Shown piece after piece: positions 41,911-51,080 of a DNA stretch of 64,000 bases (within the stretch, counting starts at the first letter, position 1; each line of letters starts with the position of its first letter). The position numbers were made by a program, and so were the translations under genes. The stretch is from Actinomycetospora lutea. Its GTDB lineage: Bacteria > Actinomycetota > Actinomycetes > Mycobacteriales > Pseudonocardiaceae. The DNA lies in NCBI RefSeq assembly GCF_028737205.1, contig NZ_JAQZAL010000013.1:62001-126000 (forward strand). The letters run 5' to 3'. The notes beneath the pieces were generated by a model, which saw nothing but the letters and a program-made list of their open reading frames with translations, ran no database searches and was not told the DNA's origin.

Positions 41911-42726
41911 TCACCCGCCGGCGGCATAGCGCAGGCCGGTCACGGTCAGCACGGTGCGGTCGCGGTCCCCTCTGCCGGCGCTGCGCAGCACGGCGCGGCC
42001 GCTGCGCAGGCGCCGCCCGCCGTGCTCGACCTCGGTGGTGACGTGCACCGCGCGGCCGTCGGCGGGCACGGCGCGCAGGAACGTCGCCGTCGCCTCGTCC
42101 GGGGGCCCGCCGAGCACGTCGCCGAGCGCCGCGACGGGCAGCGACGCGAGGACGCCGCCCTGCACGACGCCCGCGTAGTTGACCGCGAGGGGGTCCGGCG
42201 GCGCGCCGTCGACGACGAGGTCGGCGGCGCGCCGGGGCGGTTCGGACCAGTCCGGCGCGGCTCCGGGCCGGGTCGCCGTGGCCACCTCGTCGGCCAGCAC
42301 GGCGTTGCGCCCGACCGCGCGCGCGACCGTCCGCCCGGCCTCGTCGGTGATCACCGCGGTGCTCAGGGCCGTGCTCCCGGGGCCGTCGGCCTTCTCGTCG
42401 AGGGTGCCGACGCCGTGCAGTCCGCCCGTCACGGCATGCCGTGGCAGGACGTGCACCGTCAGCCGCAGCGTCGTGATCCGCTCCCCCGCGGCCAGCGTGC
42501 CGGTGACCGCGAGCCCGGAGACGAAGTCGGCGAGCAGCCAGAGCGCCGCGTCGAGACCCCCGGCGTCGAGATCACCGACGTCGGGCGCGGGCACGGTGGC
42601 CACGGCGCGACCGGGCGTGATCGCCCGCAGGCGCGCGCCGACGACGGCGTGCACCGGGGCGAGCGCGAGGTCGTCGTCGACGCAGCGCTGCAGCTGCGCC
42701 AGCGGCGCCTCGAGGGCGGTGCTCAG
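41911..42726 (-). CDS. Double-hotdog thioesterase-like protein
   Basis: About 271 residues form two hotdog-like halves: 'VGARLRAITPGRAVATVPAP' then 'LTVHVLPRHAVTGGLHGVGT' in the first, and 'DPLAVNYAGVVQGGVLASLPVAALGDVLGG' (shown as a pattern) with 'VPADGRAVHVTTEVEHGGRR' in the second. PaaI-like thioesterases have this shape, but the substrate is unknown. There is no ATG or GTG before the conserved part. A CTG at 42726 overlaps the SDR stop as CTGA and is the most likely start, by re-initiation. A later GTG would remove the first helix. Confidence 0.68.
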   Translation of the reverse strand: MSTALEAPLAQLQRCVDDDLALAPVHAVVGARLRAITPGRAVATVPAPDVGDLDAGGLDAALWLLADFVSGLAVTGTLAAGERITTLRLTVHVLPRHAVTGGLHGVGTLDEKADGPGSTALSTAVITDEAGRTVARAVGRNAVLADEVATATRPGAAPDWSEPPRRAADLVVDGAPPDPLAVNYAGVVQGGVLASLPVAALGDVLGGPPDEATATFLRAVPADGRAVHVTTEVEHGGRRLRSGRAVLRSAGRGDRDRTVLTVTGLRYAAGG

Positions 42727-43631
42727 GACCGCGCGCCGGCGCGGATGCGCGGCGTCACCCCGGTGAGCTCGACCGCGAGGTCCCACAGCCCGGCCTGGGT
42801 CTCGCGGTCGTGCGAGGCGACCGTCGACCCGACCGGCACCGGCGGCCCGGAGATCTCCTGGAACCCGCTCGGGCCGACGAAGGTGCCGCCGGGCAGGTCG
42901 GGCATGGTCGCCGCGTAGAGCGTCGGCTGGGCGCCCATCGCCGGCCCCTGCGCGACGATCTTGTTGAACACGCCCATCACCGCGTCCTGCACCGACTCGG
43001 TGCGGCTCTGCAGGTTGGTGGCGCTGTAGCCGGGGTGCGCGGCCATCGAGCGCAGCGGCGAGCCGGCGGCGACGAACCGGTGCTCGAGCTCGTAGGCGAA
43101 CATGAGGTCGGCGAGCTTCGACTGCCCGTAGGCGAGCCAGCGCTGGTAGCGGCGGCGGCGCCAGTTGAGGTCGGAGAGGTCGATGCTGCCCAGGCGGTGG
43201 GCGACGCTCGACAGCGTCACCACGCGGTCGGTGAGGACGTCGAGCAGCAGGCCGGTGAGGGCGAAGTGGCCGAGGAAGTTCGTGCCGACCTGCATCTCGA
43301 AGCCGTCGGCGGTGCGCCGCTCCGGGACCGCCATCAGCCCGGCGTTGTTGATCAGCACGTCGACCGGGCCGTCGAGGTCGGCGACGAAGGCGCGCACCGA
43401 GGCGAGGTCGGCGAGGTCGAGGCGGCGGACGTCGGTGGTGCCGCGCGCACCCGCGCCGATCTCGGCGGCGGCCTGCGCGCCCTTCTCGGTGTCGCGCACG
43501 GCGAGCACGACGCGCGCGCCGGCCCGGACGAGGTCGCGGGAGGCCTCGAGGCCGATCCCGGAGTTGGCGCCGGTCACGACGAAGGTGCGGCCCGACTGGT
43601 CGCCGATGTCGGCGGGGGTCCACGCGGTCAT
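42723..43631 (-). CDS. Short-chain dehydrogenase, protochlorophyllide reductase-like subgroup
   Basis: The classical SDR (302 residues) has the cofactor loop VVTGANSGIGLEASRDLVRAG, LINNAGLMAVPE, catalytic Ser in TLSSVAHRLG and the YGQSKLADL Tyr-Lys pair. It resembles the retinol and protochlorophyllide reductase-like group that is common in actinobacteria. ATG at 43631 fits the family start. The thioesterase-like gene follows with a 4-base overlap, so the two may act on one acyl or ketone substrate. Confidence 0.87.
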   Translation of the reverse strand: MTAWTPADIGDQSGRTFVVTGANSGIGLEASRDLVRAGARVVLAVRDTEKGAQAAAEIGAGARGTTDVRRLDLADLASVRAFVADLDGPVDVLINNAGLMAVPERRTADGFEMQVGTNFLGHFALTGLLLDVLTDRVVTLSSVAHRLGSIDLSDLNWRRRRYQRWLAYGQSKLADLMFAYELEHRFVAAGSPLRSMAAHPGYSATNLQSRTESVQDAVMGVFNKIVAQGPAMGAQPTLYAATMPDLPGGTFVGPSGFQEISGPPVPVGSTVASHDRETQAGLWDLAVELTGVTPRIRAGARS

Positions 43632-43671
43632 GCCGGTCCAGTGCCCGGCGCCCTGCTGATCCAAACGGTGG

Positions 43672-44400
43672 TCACGGTCGCACGAGGATCTCGGCCAGCC
43701 GGCGGTAGACCTCGACGTTCACGCCCAGCCCGACGTGGCTGCCGCGGACCTCGATCCCCTCGGCGTCGTCGGGGCGGCACGAGGAGGGGCGCACGATGCC
43801 GTCCTGCGCGCTCCAGATCGCGACGACGGGCGGCGGCGCCGGGGCGACCAGGTCCGCGGAGAAGGCGCAGGGGCAGCGCACGGTCAGGCAGTGCGGCCGG
43901 TGCGGGCGGACGAGGTTCTGCGCGACCCGCGCCCCGCTGACCGCGGCGAGGGTCAGGACCGACGCGTCGAGCTGGGAGGCCAGCGGGCTGCCGAGGGTCA
44001 CGACCCGCCGGACCAGGTCGGGACGCCGGGCGGCGAGCGCGCGGGAGAACAGGCCGCCGCGGCTGTGCCCGATCAGGGTCACGGGCGCGCCGGCCCGGTC
44101 GGCGACCTCCTCGAGACGGCGCTCGAGGCGGCGCACGGCGGCCTCGGAGCAGTCGACGTTCCAGGCGATGCCCGACCGGTAGGAGCGGTGGCCGATGCGG
44201 CGCAGCCAGTCGTGCAGGACGGCCAGGGAGAGATCGCCGGCGAGGAACCCCGGCACGAGCAGGACGGGTGCGCCGGTGCCGTGGGGCACGTCCTCGCCGC
44301 GCCAGACGCCGGACAGGAGCAGGCGGGTCAGTTCGAGGTGCAGCCGGGCCTCGCCGAAGGGACGTCCCCACCAGCGCACGGGCGGCGGCAGCTCCCTCAC
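43672..44400 (-). CDS. Lipase-like alpha/beta hydrolase
   Basis: The 242-residue protein opens its fold with 'VLLVPGFLAGDLSLAVLHDWL', has the nucleophile elbow TLIGHSRGGLFSRALA and a late His in 'VRGSHVGLGVN'. No signal peptide is seen, so it is probably cytoplasmic. The substrate is probably a lipid or ester. GTG at 44400 lies 11 bases downstream of a palindrome, and no good ribosome binding site is visible. Confidence 0.8.
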   Translation of the reverse strand: MRELPPPVRWWGRPFGEARLHLELTRLLLSGVWRGEDVPHGTGAPVLLVPGFLAGDLSLAVLHDWLRRIGHRSYRSGIAWNVDCSEAAVRRLERRLEEVADRAGAPVTLIGHSRGGLFSRALAARRPDLVRRVVTLGSPLASQLDASVLTLAAVSGARVAQNLVRPHRPHCLTVRCPCAFSADLVAPAPPPVVAIWSAQDGIVRPSSCRPDDAEGIEVRGSHVGLGVNVEVYRRLAEILVRP

Positions 44401-44411
44401 GACCCGACCCT

Positions 44412-44455
44412 ATGTGAGCGGACTTCGGGGCTATAGCCCCGAAGTCCGCTCACAT
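44412..44455. repeat. Palindromic element, family A, copy 3
   Basis: This is a perfect 44-bp palindrome (arms 44412-44433 and 44434-44455), with ends ATGTGAGCG and centre GGGGCTATAGCCCC. Here the two flanking genes run the same way: the element lies 7 bases after the cupin stop and 11 before the hydrolase start, on the minus strand. It probably ends the cupin message. Confidence 0.85.
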
Positions 44456-44462
44456 GACCAGG

Positions 44463-44825
44463 TCAGCTGCGGGCGTAGGTCTCGGCGGTCTTGGTCTCGA
44501 ACTCGAGGCCGATGGCGGGCTCGTCACCGACCACCCAGGCGTCGTGGCCGGGCGTGAGCCGGTAGGTCTCGCCCCCCGTGATGTCCGCCTCGGTGCCGTC
44601 GTCGGCGACGATGTGCATCGTGCCCGACACCAGGTAGCCCAGGTGCGCCGCCTGGCAGCTCTCCCCGCCGACCACCGGACGGATGCACTCCGACCACCGC
44701 CATCCCGGCTGGAGGGTGAGGCGGGCGACGCTGGCGTCGCCCAGCTGCACGACCTCGAGGGTGGTCTTGTCGGGCGTCCGGGTCTCGTCGGGCGCGCCCA
44801 TGTTCCGGTGCTCGATGGCGGGCAT
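44463..44825 (-). CDS. Cupin-domain protein
   Basis: The 120-residue single cupin has 'LTLQPGWRWSECIRPVVGG', 'AAHLGYLVSGTMHIVADDG' and 'YRLTPGHDAWVVGDEP', a complete small barrel. The usual metal His residues are partly replaced, so a binding rather than catalytic role is possible. ATG at 44825 has GAGGAG upstream. The response regulator gene upstream ends 112 bases away. Confidence 0.8.
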   Translation of the reverse strand: MPAIEHRNMGAPDETRTPDKTTLEVVQLGDASVARLTLQPGWRWSECIRPVVGGESCQAAHLGYLVSGTMHIVADDGTEADITGGETYRLTPGHDAWVVGDEPAIGLEFETKTAETYARS

Positions 44826-44937
44826 CGCGATCTCCTCTGCGGGTCTCCTGTTCTCCGCGGCTGGTGACGCCACGGGTCGCCCAGTGTGGTCGCCCCTTGG
44901 TCCGACGGCGGCGAGCATCACTCGTTCGGCATAACCG

Positions 44938-45576
44938 TCAGCACGTGAGGTAACGGACGACGGCCAGGACGCGGCGGTGGTCGTCGTCGGTCACCGCCAG
45001 CCCGAGGGCGTCGTAGATCCCGGACGAGTGCGCCACCACGGCCTTCTCGCTGATGCCGAGCCGGCGGGCGATCCCGCTGTTGGTGCGGCCCTCGGCGATG
45101 AGGGCGAGGACCTGCCGCCGGCGGGGGCCCAGGTCGGCGATGACGTCGTCGCGGCGGGACATCATCGCCGCGGCGACCTCGGGGTCGAGCGCCGTGCCGC
45201 CCGCGGCGACGCGGCGGAGGTCGTCGCAGAACCCCGCGCCGTCGGCGATCCGGTACTTGAGCAGGTAGCCCACACCCGCCGCGGAGTCCCCGAGCAGCTC
45301 GCGCGCGTAGCGGCGCTGGACGTGCTGGGACAGGACGACGACCGCGGTGCCCGGCACCTCGGCGCGGACGCGCACCGCGGCGCGGAGCCCGTCGTCGGTG
45401 CCGGTCGGCGGCATCCGGATGTCGGTGACGAGCACGTCGGGCCGGCACTGCCGGGTGAGCGCGACGACCTCGTCGGCGTCCCCGGCGCTGCCCACCACCG
45501 CGATCCCGGACCGCTCCAGCACCAGGACGAGACCCTCGCGCAGCAGGGCCTCGTCCTCGCCGATCACGACCCGCAC
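44938..45576 (-). CDS. NarL/LuxR-type response regulator
   Basis: The receiver domain (about 1-120) begins VRVVIGEDEALLREGLVLVL and has the phospho-acceptor Asp in VLVTDIRMPP. A LuxR-type helix-turn-helix ends the protein (LGPRRRQVLALIAEGRTNSG, 'IARRLGISEKAVVAHSSGIYDALGL'). It has 212 residues. GTG at 45576 lies 13 bases inside the kinase gene, so the two are translated together. Likely targets are nearby membrane protein genes, an inference from position. Confidence 0.92.
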   Translation of the reverse strand: MRVVIGEDEALLREGLVLVLERSGIAVVGSAGDADEVVALTRQCRPDVLVTDIRMPPTGTDDGLRAAVRVRAEVPGTAVVVLSQHVQRRYARELLGDSAAGVGYLLKYRIADGAGFCDDLRRVAAGGTALDPEVAAAMMSRRDDVIADLGPRRRQVLALIAEGRTNSGIARRLGISEKAVVAHSSGIYDALGLAVTDDDHRRVLAVVRYLTC

Positions 45577-47318
45577 GGCACCTCCAGGACCAGCCGGGTC
45601 CCCCGCCCCTCGGCGCTGTCGAGCGCCACGGCCCCGCCCAGCGCCCCGGCCCGGTCGGCGACGCCGCGCAGGCCGGCGCCCCGGCCGGGCTCCGCGCCGC
45701 CGACCCCGTCGTCGGCGATCTCGACACGCAGCCGGTCGGCCACCCGGGCGACGTCCACGGCGACCTTCGTGGCCCCGGCGTGCTTGACCGCGTTGGTGAC
45801 CGCCTCGACGACCACGTGGTAGGCGGTGCTCTCGACCGCCGGCAGGAGGTCGTCGTCCGCGCCCGTCTCGGCCGTCAGCACGAGCGGCAGCGGGCTGCGC
45901 TCCGCGAGATCCTCGACCGCCGCGACCAGGCCCCGCTCGATCAGCAGCGCCGGTAGCACCCCCTGCACGAGGTCGCGCAGCTCGGTGACCGCGTCCTCGA
46001 TCCCCCGGCGCACGGCGGCCAGCGACCCCTCCTCGGCCACCGAGGCGTGCGACGCGGCGACGCCCAGCAGCACCAGCCGGCTCTGCAGGCGGTCGTGCAG
46101 GTCGCGGGCGAGCCGACGGCGTTCCCGGTCGCCGGAGGTGACGAGGCGGGCGCGCGAGGCCCGCAGGTCCTCCCGGCTGGCGAGCAGGTCGGCGGTCAGC
46201 CGCTCCCGGTCCGCGGCGAGCGCGACGATGCTGCCGGCCGCGCGCACCGGTTCGGGGTCGGGGTGCAGCGCGCGGTCGTGGATCACGACGGCCACCTCGC
46301 GCTCCCCCAGCACGACGGGGACGGCCACCCGGTCCCCGCCCGGCGGCGGGAGCGTCACCGGGGTGCCGGCCTCGTCGACCCACGACCCGCCAGGCCCCTC
46401 GGGGCGTTCCACCGGGAACGCGAGCCGCAGGGACTCGTCGCCGAGCGCGCGGGCCAGCGCGCCGCGCAGATCGCCCTCGCGCCCGGGACGGGCCAGCCAG
46501 GCGGCCAGCTCCTGGAGCTCCCCGGTGCGCGCGAACCCACCGCGGAGCATCGCCGCCGCGAAGGCCACCGGCACCCCGGCCTGCGCGAGCAGCTGCAGCA
46601 CGGGGGCGAGCAGGGGGTCGGCGCCGGCGTAGCGGGTGAGCGCGCTGAGCACCGAGATGCCCAGGACCGCCACCGCGCCGTAGGCGTACACCGGCAGCAG
46701 GGCCCGGCGGCGGTCGCGGTCGGCGACGACCAGGCGCCGCACCAGCACCGCGGCCACCACCGCGAGCAGGGCGGTGGCCGCCACGGTCTGGGCCAGCGTC
46801 GCCGCCGCCGCGAGGTCGGGCCGGTCGGCGACGACCAGCGGGTCGTAGGGCGGGGCCAGGCGCCGCCACGCGTAGCGCGCGGGCTGCGGCAGGACCGCGA
46901 CGAGGTAGCCGGCCGCCGCCAGCGCCCGCGGGCCCGGGGCGCCCAGGCGCCCGGACGGGAACGCGAGCAGCGCGTGCAGCACGATCGCGATCGGGATCCA
47001 GGCCGTGATCTGGCCGACGGCGATCAGCGCCGGGACGAGGGTGTTGACGAGGGCCGCCGCGAGCCACGCGAGCCCGCCGGCGACGAGGATCGCGCCGGTC
47101 CGGTTGCTCGGGCGCCGCGCCCACGCCACCGCCCCGACCCCCGCGTACACGACGCCGGTGAGCGGGAGCAGCACGAGGACGCCGTACGGACCCTCCGGGC
47201 TGCCGACGAGCAGCACCATCTCGATCGCCGCGCACAGCACCACCGCGCCGACGAGCGCGACCAGGGCCAGGCGCAGGGTGCGCGTCGCCGCGCTCGACCG
47301 TCGCCCCCCGAGGTCCAC
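45564..47318 (-). CDS. Membrane sensor histidine kinase (NarX/DesK type)
   Basis: The 584-residue protein has about seven membrane helices in the first 260 residues, a GAF-like link region, a HisKA_3 dimer helix with RRRLARDLHDRLQSRL (phospho-His) and an HATPase domain with 'EAVTNAVKHAG' and 'IADDGVGGAEPGRGAGLRGV'. It senses through the membrane part and has no large outer domain, as in bacitracin-type or DesK-like sensors. GTG at 47318. It is the cognate partner of the regulator that overlaps it. Confidence 0.9.
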   Translation of the reverse strand: MDLGGRRSSAATRTLRLALVALVGAVVLCAAIEMVLLVGSPEGPYGVLVLLPLTGVVYAGVGAVAWARRPSNRTGAILVAGGLAWLAAALVNTLVPALIAVGQITAWIPIAIVLHALLAFPSGRLGAPGPRALAAAGYLVAVLPQPARYAWRRLAPPYDPLVVADRPDLAAAATLAQTVAATALLAVVAAVLVRRLVVADRDRRRALLPVYAYGAVAVLGISVLSALTRYAGADPLLAPVLQLLAQAGVPVAFAAAMLRGGFARTGELQELAAWLARPGREGDLRGALARALGDESLRLAFPVERPEGPGGSWVDEAGTPVTLPPPGGDRVAVPVVLGEREVAVVIHDRALHPDPEPVRAAGSIVALAADRERLTADLLASREDLRASRARLVTSGDRERRRLARDLHDRLQSRLVLLGVAASHASVAEEGSLAAVRRGIEDAVTELRDLVQGVLPALLIERGLVAAVEDLAERSPLPLVLTAETGADDDLLPAVESTAYHVVVEAVTNAVKHAGATKVAVDVARVADRLRVEIADDGVGGAEPGRGAGLRGVADRAGALGGAVALDSAEGRGTRLVLEVPCGS

Positions 47319-47391
47319 GTGATCACGGTGGCACGCCGCCGGATGCGGGTCGAGACCGCGCCGGAGGCCGTGACCGGCGGCTCCGGCACGG

Positions 47392-48291
47392 TCACGGCAC
47401 GTCAGCGGTCTCCTCGAGACGTCGGTAGCCCAACCGGCCCCGGGTCACGGCGATCAGGACGAGCGCGACGACCCCGAAGCCGATCATGTACGGGAACGCG
47501 CTGGCCACGGCCTCGGGCGGGAAGATCGCGCCCAGGGTGCCGGTGAAGGTGTCGATCGAGGAGTGCACGAGGACCGCGAGCAGCACGCTCGCCCGGGTGT
47601 TGTTGAAGACCCAGGTGATGACGACGGTGAACGTGACCGCCGTGATCGTGAACAGCACGATGCCCGACAGCCCGCCGCCGCCGGAGGATGCCGCCCACGA
47701 CGGGACGAGGAACTCGGGCAGGTGCCACAGGGCCCACAGCACCCCGAGCAGCAGCGAGGCCCCGAGCGGACCGAGCGAGCGCTGCAGGTGCGGCAGGGCG
47801 AACCCGCGCCAGCCGATCTCCTCGAACAGCGGACCGCCCAGGACCGTCACCAGCACGAACGAGACGAGGTAGCTCAGCAGGTAGGAGGGACCACCGAGGG
47901 CGCCGGACGACGGCGCGGTGCCCGCGTAGACCATCGTGCCCAGCAGCATGATCACCGGGACGCCGACGAGCGCGACCAGGTACCAGACCGGCGGGACCCG
48001 CCACAGCACGAGGCGCGCGAGCAGGGCGCGGACCCCGCCGCGACCGCCGGTCACCGTCGCCATGACCAGCCCGGCCACGGTCGGGCCGGCGAGGATCGCC
48101 GCCGCGTTGAGGTAGCCGACCAGTCCGGGATCGATCCGCACCGGCAGCAGCCCGGCGCCGTCCTGCCCGAGCACCCACGGCGACCACACGATCCACGAGA
48201 ACGCGTAGGCCATGACGAAGAACGCCACGACCGGGTGCCGCGCCAGCAGGCCCGGCCTCGCGGACCCTCGCCGCGCCGATGACATGGTCAT
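47392..48291 (-). CDS. CPBP-family intramembrane protease-like protein
   Basis: The 299-residue protein has about eight membrane helices and the Abi/CPBP motifs: GPLFEEIGWRGFALP (EExxxR), 'WALWHLPEF' and 'NNTRASVLLAVLVHSSID' (the HxxxD-like site). These proteins cut or process membrane-bound peptides, often for bacteriocin immunity or CAAX-like processing. ATG at 48291 or 48285 are both possible. It lies 73 bases upstream of the kinase gene, and may belong to its unit. Confidence 0.87.
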   Translation of the reverse strand: MTMSSARRGSARPGLLARHPVVAFFVMAYAFSWIVWSPWVLGQDGAGLLPVRIDPGLVGYLNAAAILAGPTVAGLVMATVTGGRGGVRALLARLVLWRVPPVWYLVALVGVPVIMLLGTMVYAGTAPSSGALGGPSYLLSYLVSFVLVTVLGGPLFEEIGWRGFALPHLQRSLGPLGASLLLGVLWALWHLPEFLVPSWAASSGGGGLSGIVLFTITAVTFTVVITWVFNNTRASVLLAVLVHSSIDTFTGTLGAIFPPEAVASAFPYMIGFGVVALVLIAVTRGRLGYRRLEETADVP

Positions 48292-48354
48292 GGGGAGCAA
48301 CGTAGGAAGCCGAACGCGGGCCGAGAAGAGACCTGGGCCCATCACCCCAACGGC

Positions 48355-49470
48355 CTAGCCGGGTGCGGCCCGCGGATAGGTCAGGCGCCGCACGAGCAGC
48401 TCGAAGGGGCCGCGGTGCCCGCCGCGGGCGAGCAGGCCCGCGACGAGCACGCCGACGAGCCAGGTCGCGAGCCCCACCAGCGTCGCCGTGGTCAGGCTCG
48501 CCGTGGACCCCCGCCCGCCGGCGATCGTCGCGAACACGGCCACGAACACCACCGACTGCGACAGGTACAGCGTCATCGACCACGTCCCCGCCGCCGCGAC
48601 GAGGTCCCGCCCCGGCCAGGACACGCTGCCCAGCAGCCCCATGAGCCCGAGCAGGCCGAGCGCGCCCGCGTACCCGCCGGCGACGTGCGCGGCCGCGACC
48701 ACCGCGCCGACCGCGCCCGTCGGTGCCCACCACCCTGCCACGGCGAGCGCGAGCGGCAGCCCCAGCGCGACGCCGGCGAGCAGCCCGCCGACCGCCCACA
48801 GGGCGAGCCGGCGCCGGTGAGCGGCCGGGTCGTCGAGGGTCCCCGAGCGCCCGATCACGACGCCCACCAGCACCGCGGGCGCCGTGAGCAGCGCGGAGAA
48901 GATCGTGGTCGCGAGCCACTCCGTCGGGTGGGCGGCGAGGAACGCGCCGAGGGTCGGCGCCGCGATCGACGGCACCGTCGGGACCCCCTGCGGCCCGCTC
49001 GCGCCGGACGAGAGCAGCACCGCGAACGCGGCGATCGCGCCGGCGACCGCCAGCAGACCCCGTGACGAGGACGCCCCGACGGCGACCGCCGGCGCCATCA
49101 GCAGGATCACCAGCCCGTAGGCGCCGATGATGTCGCCGGGGAACAGCAGCAGGCCGTGCAGCGCCCCGATCCCGATCAGCACCAGCCCGCGCCGGCGCAC
49201 CACCGCCTCCGGCGCCCGTTCGGCCAGCCGCGCGACGCCGTAGCCGACCAGCGCGGCGAACAACGGGAAGACCCGCCCGTCGACGAGCACCATCTGCACC
49301 ACGGCGACGACGGCGTCGGCGCCGCTGAGCCCGGCGGGGTAGCCGCGGTAGCCGATGGGGCGGTCGACCAGGTAGAGGTGCGCGTTCGCCACCGCGATGA
49401 GGACGAGCAGGAGCCCGCGCGCGAGGTCCGGGGTGGTCTTCCGCGTGGCCAGCCCGGTCGGTCCGGTCAC
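48355..49470 (-). CDS. DUF418 membrane protein
   Basis: The 371-residue protein has about ten membrane helices, with 'LARGLLLVLIAVANAH', 'VFPLFAALVGYG' and a C-terminal 'TWSMTLYLSQS' and 'RGPFELLVRRLTY'. This is the DUF418 family (YeiB-like), related to acyltransferase-3 membrane proteins and of unknown role. GTG at 49470 has AGGAGG upstream. It diverges from the ArsR gene across 66 bases and precedes the CPBP gene. Confidence 0.87.
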   Translation of the reverse strand: MTGPTGLATRKTTPDLARGLLLVLIAVANAHLYLVDRPIGYRGYPAGLSGADAVVAVVQMVLVDGRVFPLFAALVGYGVARLAERAPEAVVRRRGLVLIGIGALHGLLLFPGDIIGAYGLVILLMAPAVAVGASSSRGLLAVAGAIAAFAVLLSSGASGPQGVPTVPSIAAPTLGAFLAAHPTEWLATTIFSALLTAPAVLVGVVIGRSGTLDDPAAHRRRLALWAVGGLLAGVALGLPLALAVAGWWAPTGAVGAVVAAAHVAGGYAGALGLLGLMGLLGSVSWPGRDLVAAAGTWSMTLYLSQSVVFVAVFATIAGGRGSTASLTTATLVGLATWLVGVLVAGLLARGGHRGPFELLVRRLTYPRAAPG

Positions 49471-49536
49471 CCGGGAACCTCCTGCCGTGATCCGTGCCGC
49501 CGACCGGCAGCGGCGTGAGGATGACACCATGGTTCG

Positions 49537-49935
49537 GTGCACCTCACCGAACCCCCGGACGGCACGTCGGAGGACGCCGCCCGTCTCGAGCAGCGCCACC
49601 GCGCGCTGAACGAGAACCACGGTGTGTGCGAGGCGATCGCCGCCCTGCCGAGCGGCGAGACCATGCACGCGTGGGTCACCCGCTTCGCGCTGCTCGCCGA
49701 CCCGACGCGCCTGACGCTGCTGCTCTGCATCCACGCCGCCGGCGAGATCTGCGTGTCCGACCTCGCCGTGGCCGCGGGGCTCAAGGACACCACGACCTCC
49801 CAGGCGCTGCGGCTGCTACGCGCCCAGGGGCTCGTCGCCACGCAGCGCGCCGGGAGGGTCGTGCGCTACCGCCTCGCCGACGAGACCGTGCACGCCCTGC
49901 TGCACGAGGTCGTCGAGCACCCCGTCAGGCTCTGA
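49537..49935 (+). CDS. ArsR/SmtB-family regulator
   Basis: The 132-residue winged-helix protein has FALLADPTRLTLLLCIHAAG, then EICVSDLAVAAGLKDTTTSQ and 'RAGRVVRYRLAD'. The metal helix site usually reads ELCVCDL; here one Cys is kept (ICVSDL), with more Cys at CIHAAG and in the N-terminal 'NHGVCEAI'. An altered thiol or metal site is thus possible. GTG at 49537 lacks a clear ribosome binding site and may be leaderless. The 3' end overlaps metX by 11 bases. Confidence 0.85.
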   Translation: MHLTEPPDGTSEDAARLEQRHRALNENHGVCEAIAALPSGETMHAWVTRFALLADPTRLTLLLCIHAAGEICVSDLAVAAGLKDTTTSQALRLLRAQGLVATQRAGRVVRYRLADETVHALLHEVVEHPVRL

Positions 49936-51067
49936 ACAGCTCCCCGAGGATCTCGGTGAGCCGGCGCGCCTCGATGAGGAACGCGTCGTGCCCGAACGGC
50001 GACTCGATGCGCCACACCTCGCCCGCGCCCGGGATCAGGGCGGCGAGCTCCTCCTGCTGGTGCAGCGGGTAGAGCCGGTCGGAGATCGACCCCGCGACGA
50101 CCGTCCGCGCCGTCACGCCCGCCAGCACCTCGGCCGATGACCCCCGCCCGCGGGCGACGTCGTGCCCGTTCATCGCGCGGGTGAGCTCGACGTAGCTGGC
50201 GGCGTCGAAGCGGTGCACGAGCTTCTCGGCGTGGTGGTCGAGGTAGCTCTCCATGGCGAAGCGTCCGCCGGCGTCCGGATCCTCGCCCGGCTGCGGGCGC
50301 CGCGCGAACCGCGTGTCGTACTCCTCGGCGGTCCGGTAGGTGTTGTGCGCGATCCGCCGCGCGACGCCCAGGCCGCGGTGCGGGCCCTCGCCGCGGGCGA
50401 GGTCGTGGTAGTCGCCGCCGTGCCAGCCGGCGTCCTCGACGATCGCGGCGATCTGCGGGGACGCCCAGGCGATCTGGTCCGCCGACGCCGCCGCCGGCGA
50501 GCACAGCAGCAGCAGCCGCTCCACCCGCGACGGGTACATCACGGCCCACTCGAGCGCCCGCATGCCGCCCATCGAGCCGCCGAGCACCGCGGCCCAGCGG
50601 TCGATGCCCAGCGCGTCGGCGACCTTCTCCTCGACGACGACCTGGTCGCGCACGGTCGTCCGCGGGAACCGCGACCCCCACGGCCGCCCGTCCGGCGCGG
50701 GCGTCGACGGGCCGGTCGTGCCCTGGCAGCCGCCGAGGACGTTCGGCGCGACGACGAACCAGCGGTCGGTGTCGACGGCCCGGCCCGGCCCGATGAGGCC
50801 GGACCACCAGCCCGGCGTCGGGTGCCCGAGCCCCGCCTCCCCCGTGACGTGGCTGTCGCCGGTGAGCGCGTGCAGCACCAGCACGGCGTTCGACCCGTCG
50901 AACCGGCCCCACGTCTCGTACGCGACGCGCACGTCGGGGATCGTCTCGCCGCTCTCGAGGGTGACGGCGCCGACGTCGAGGAAGAGCCGGTCACCGACCG
51001 GGTCCCCCTCCCGCCACGCACCGGTGGCGGGAGGGAGGACCGGGACCGTCTGCACTGTGTCCGTCAC
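49925..51067 (-). CDS. metX: Homoserine O-acetyltransferase
   Basis: MetX (380 residues) acylates homoserine with acetyl-CoA for methionine synthesis. The fold is alpha/beta hydrolase: VLVLHALTGDSHV, nucleophile Ser in VLGGSMGGMRALEWA (about 164), Asp in SISDRLYPL and His in SPFGHDAFL. 'TTGPSTPAPDGRPWG' is also typical. The acyl donor (acetyl or succinyl) is by family habit in actinobacteria. GTG at 51067 follows metY by 13 bases. Confidence 0.95.
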   Translation of the reverse strand: MTDTVQTVPVLPPATGAWREGDPVGDRLFLDVGAVTLESGETIPDVRVAYETWGRFDGSNAVLVLHALTGDSHVTGEAGLGHPTPGWWSGLIGPGRAVDTDRWFVVAPNVLGGCQGTTGPSTPAPDGRPWGSRFPRTTVRDQVVVEEKVADALGIDRWAAVLGGSMGGMRALEWAVMYPSRVERLLLLCSPAAASADQIAWASPQIAAIVEDAGWHGGDYHDLARGEGPHRGLGVARRIAHNTYRTAEEYDTRFARRPQPGEDPDAGGRFAMESYLDHHAEKLVHRFDAASYVELTRAMNGHDVARGRGSSAEVLAGVTARTVVAGSISDRLYPLHQQEELAALIPGAGEVWRIESPFGHDAFLIEARRLTEILGELFRA

Positions 51068-51080
51068 GCCGCCAGATCTC

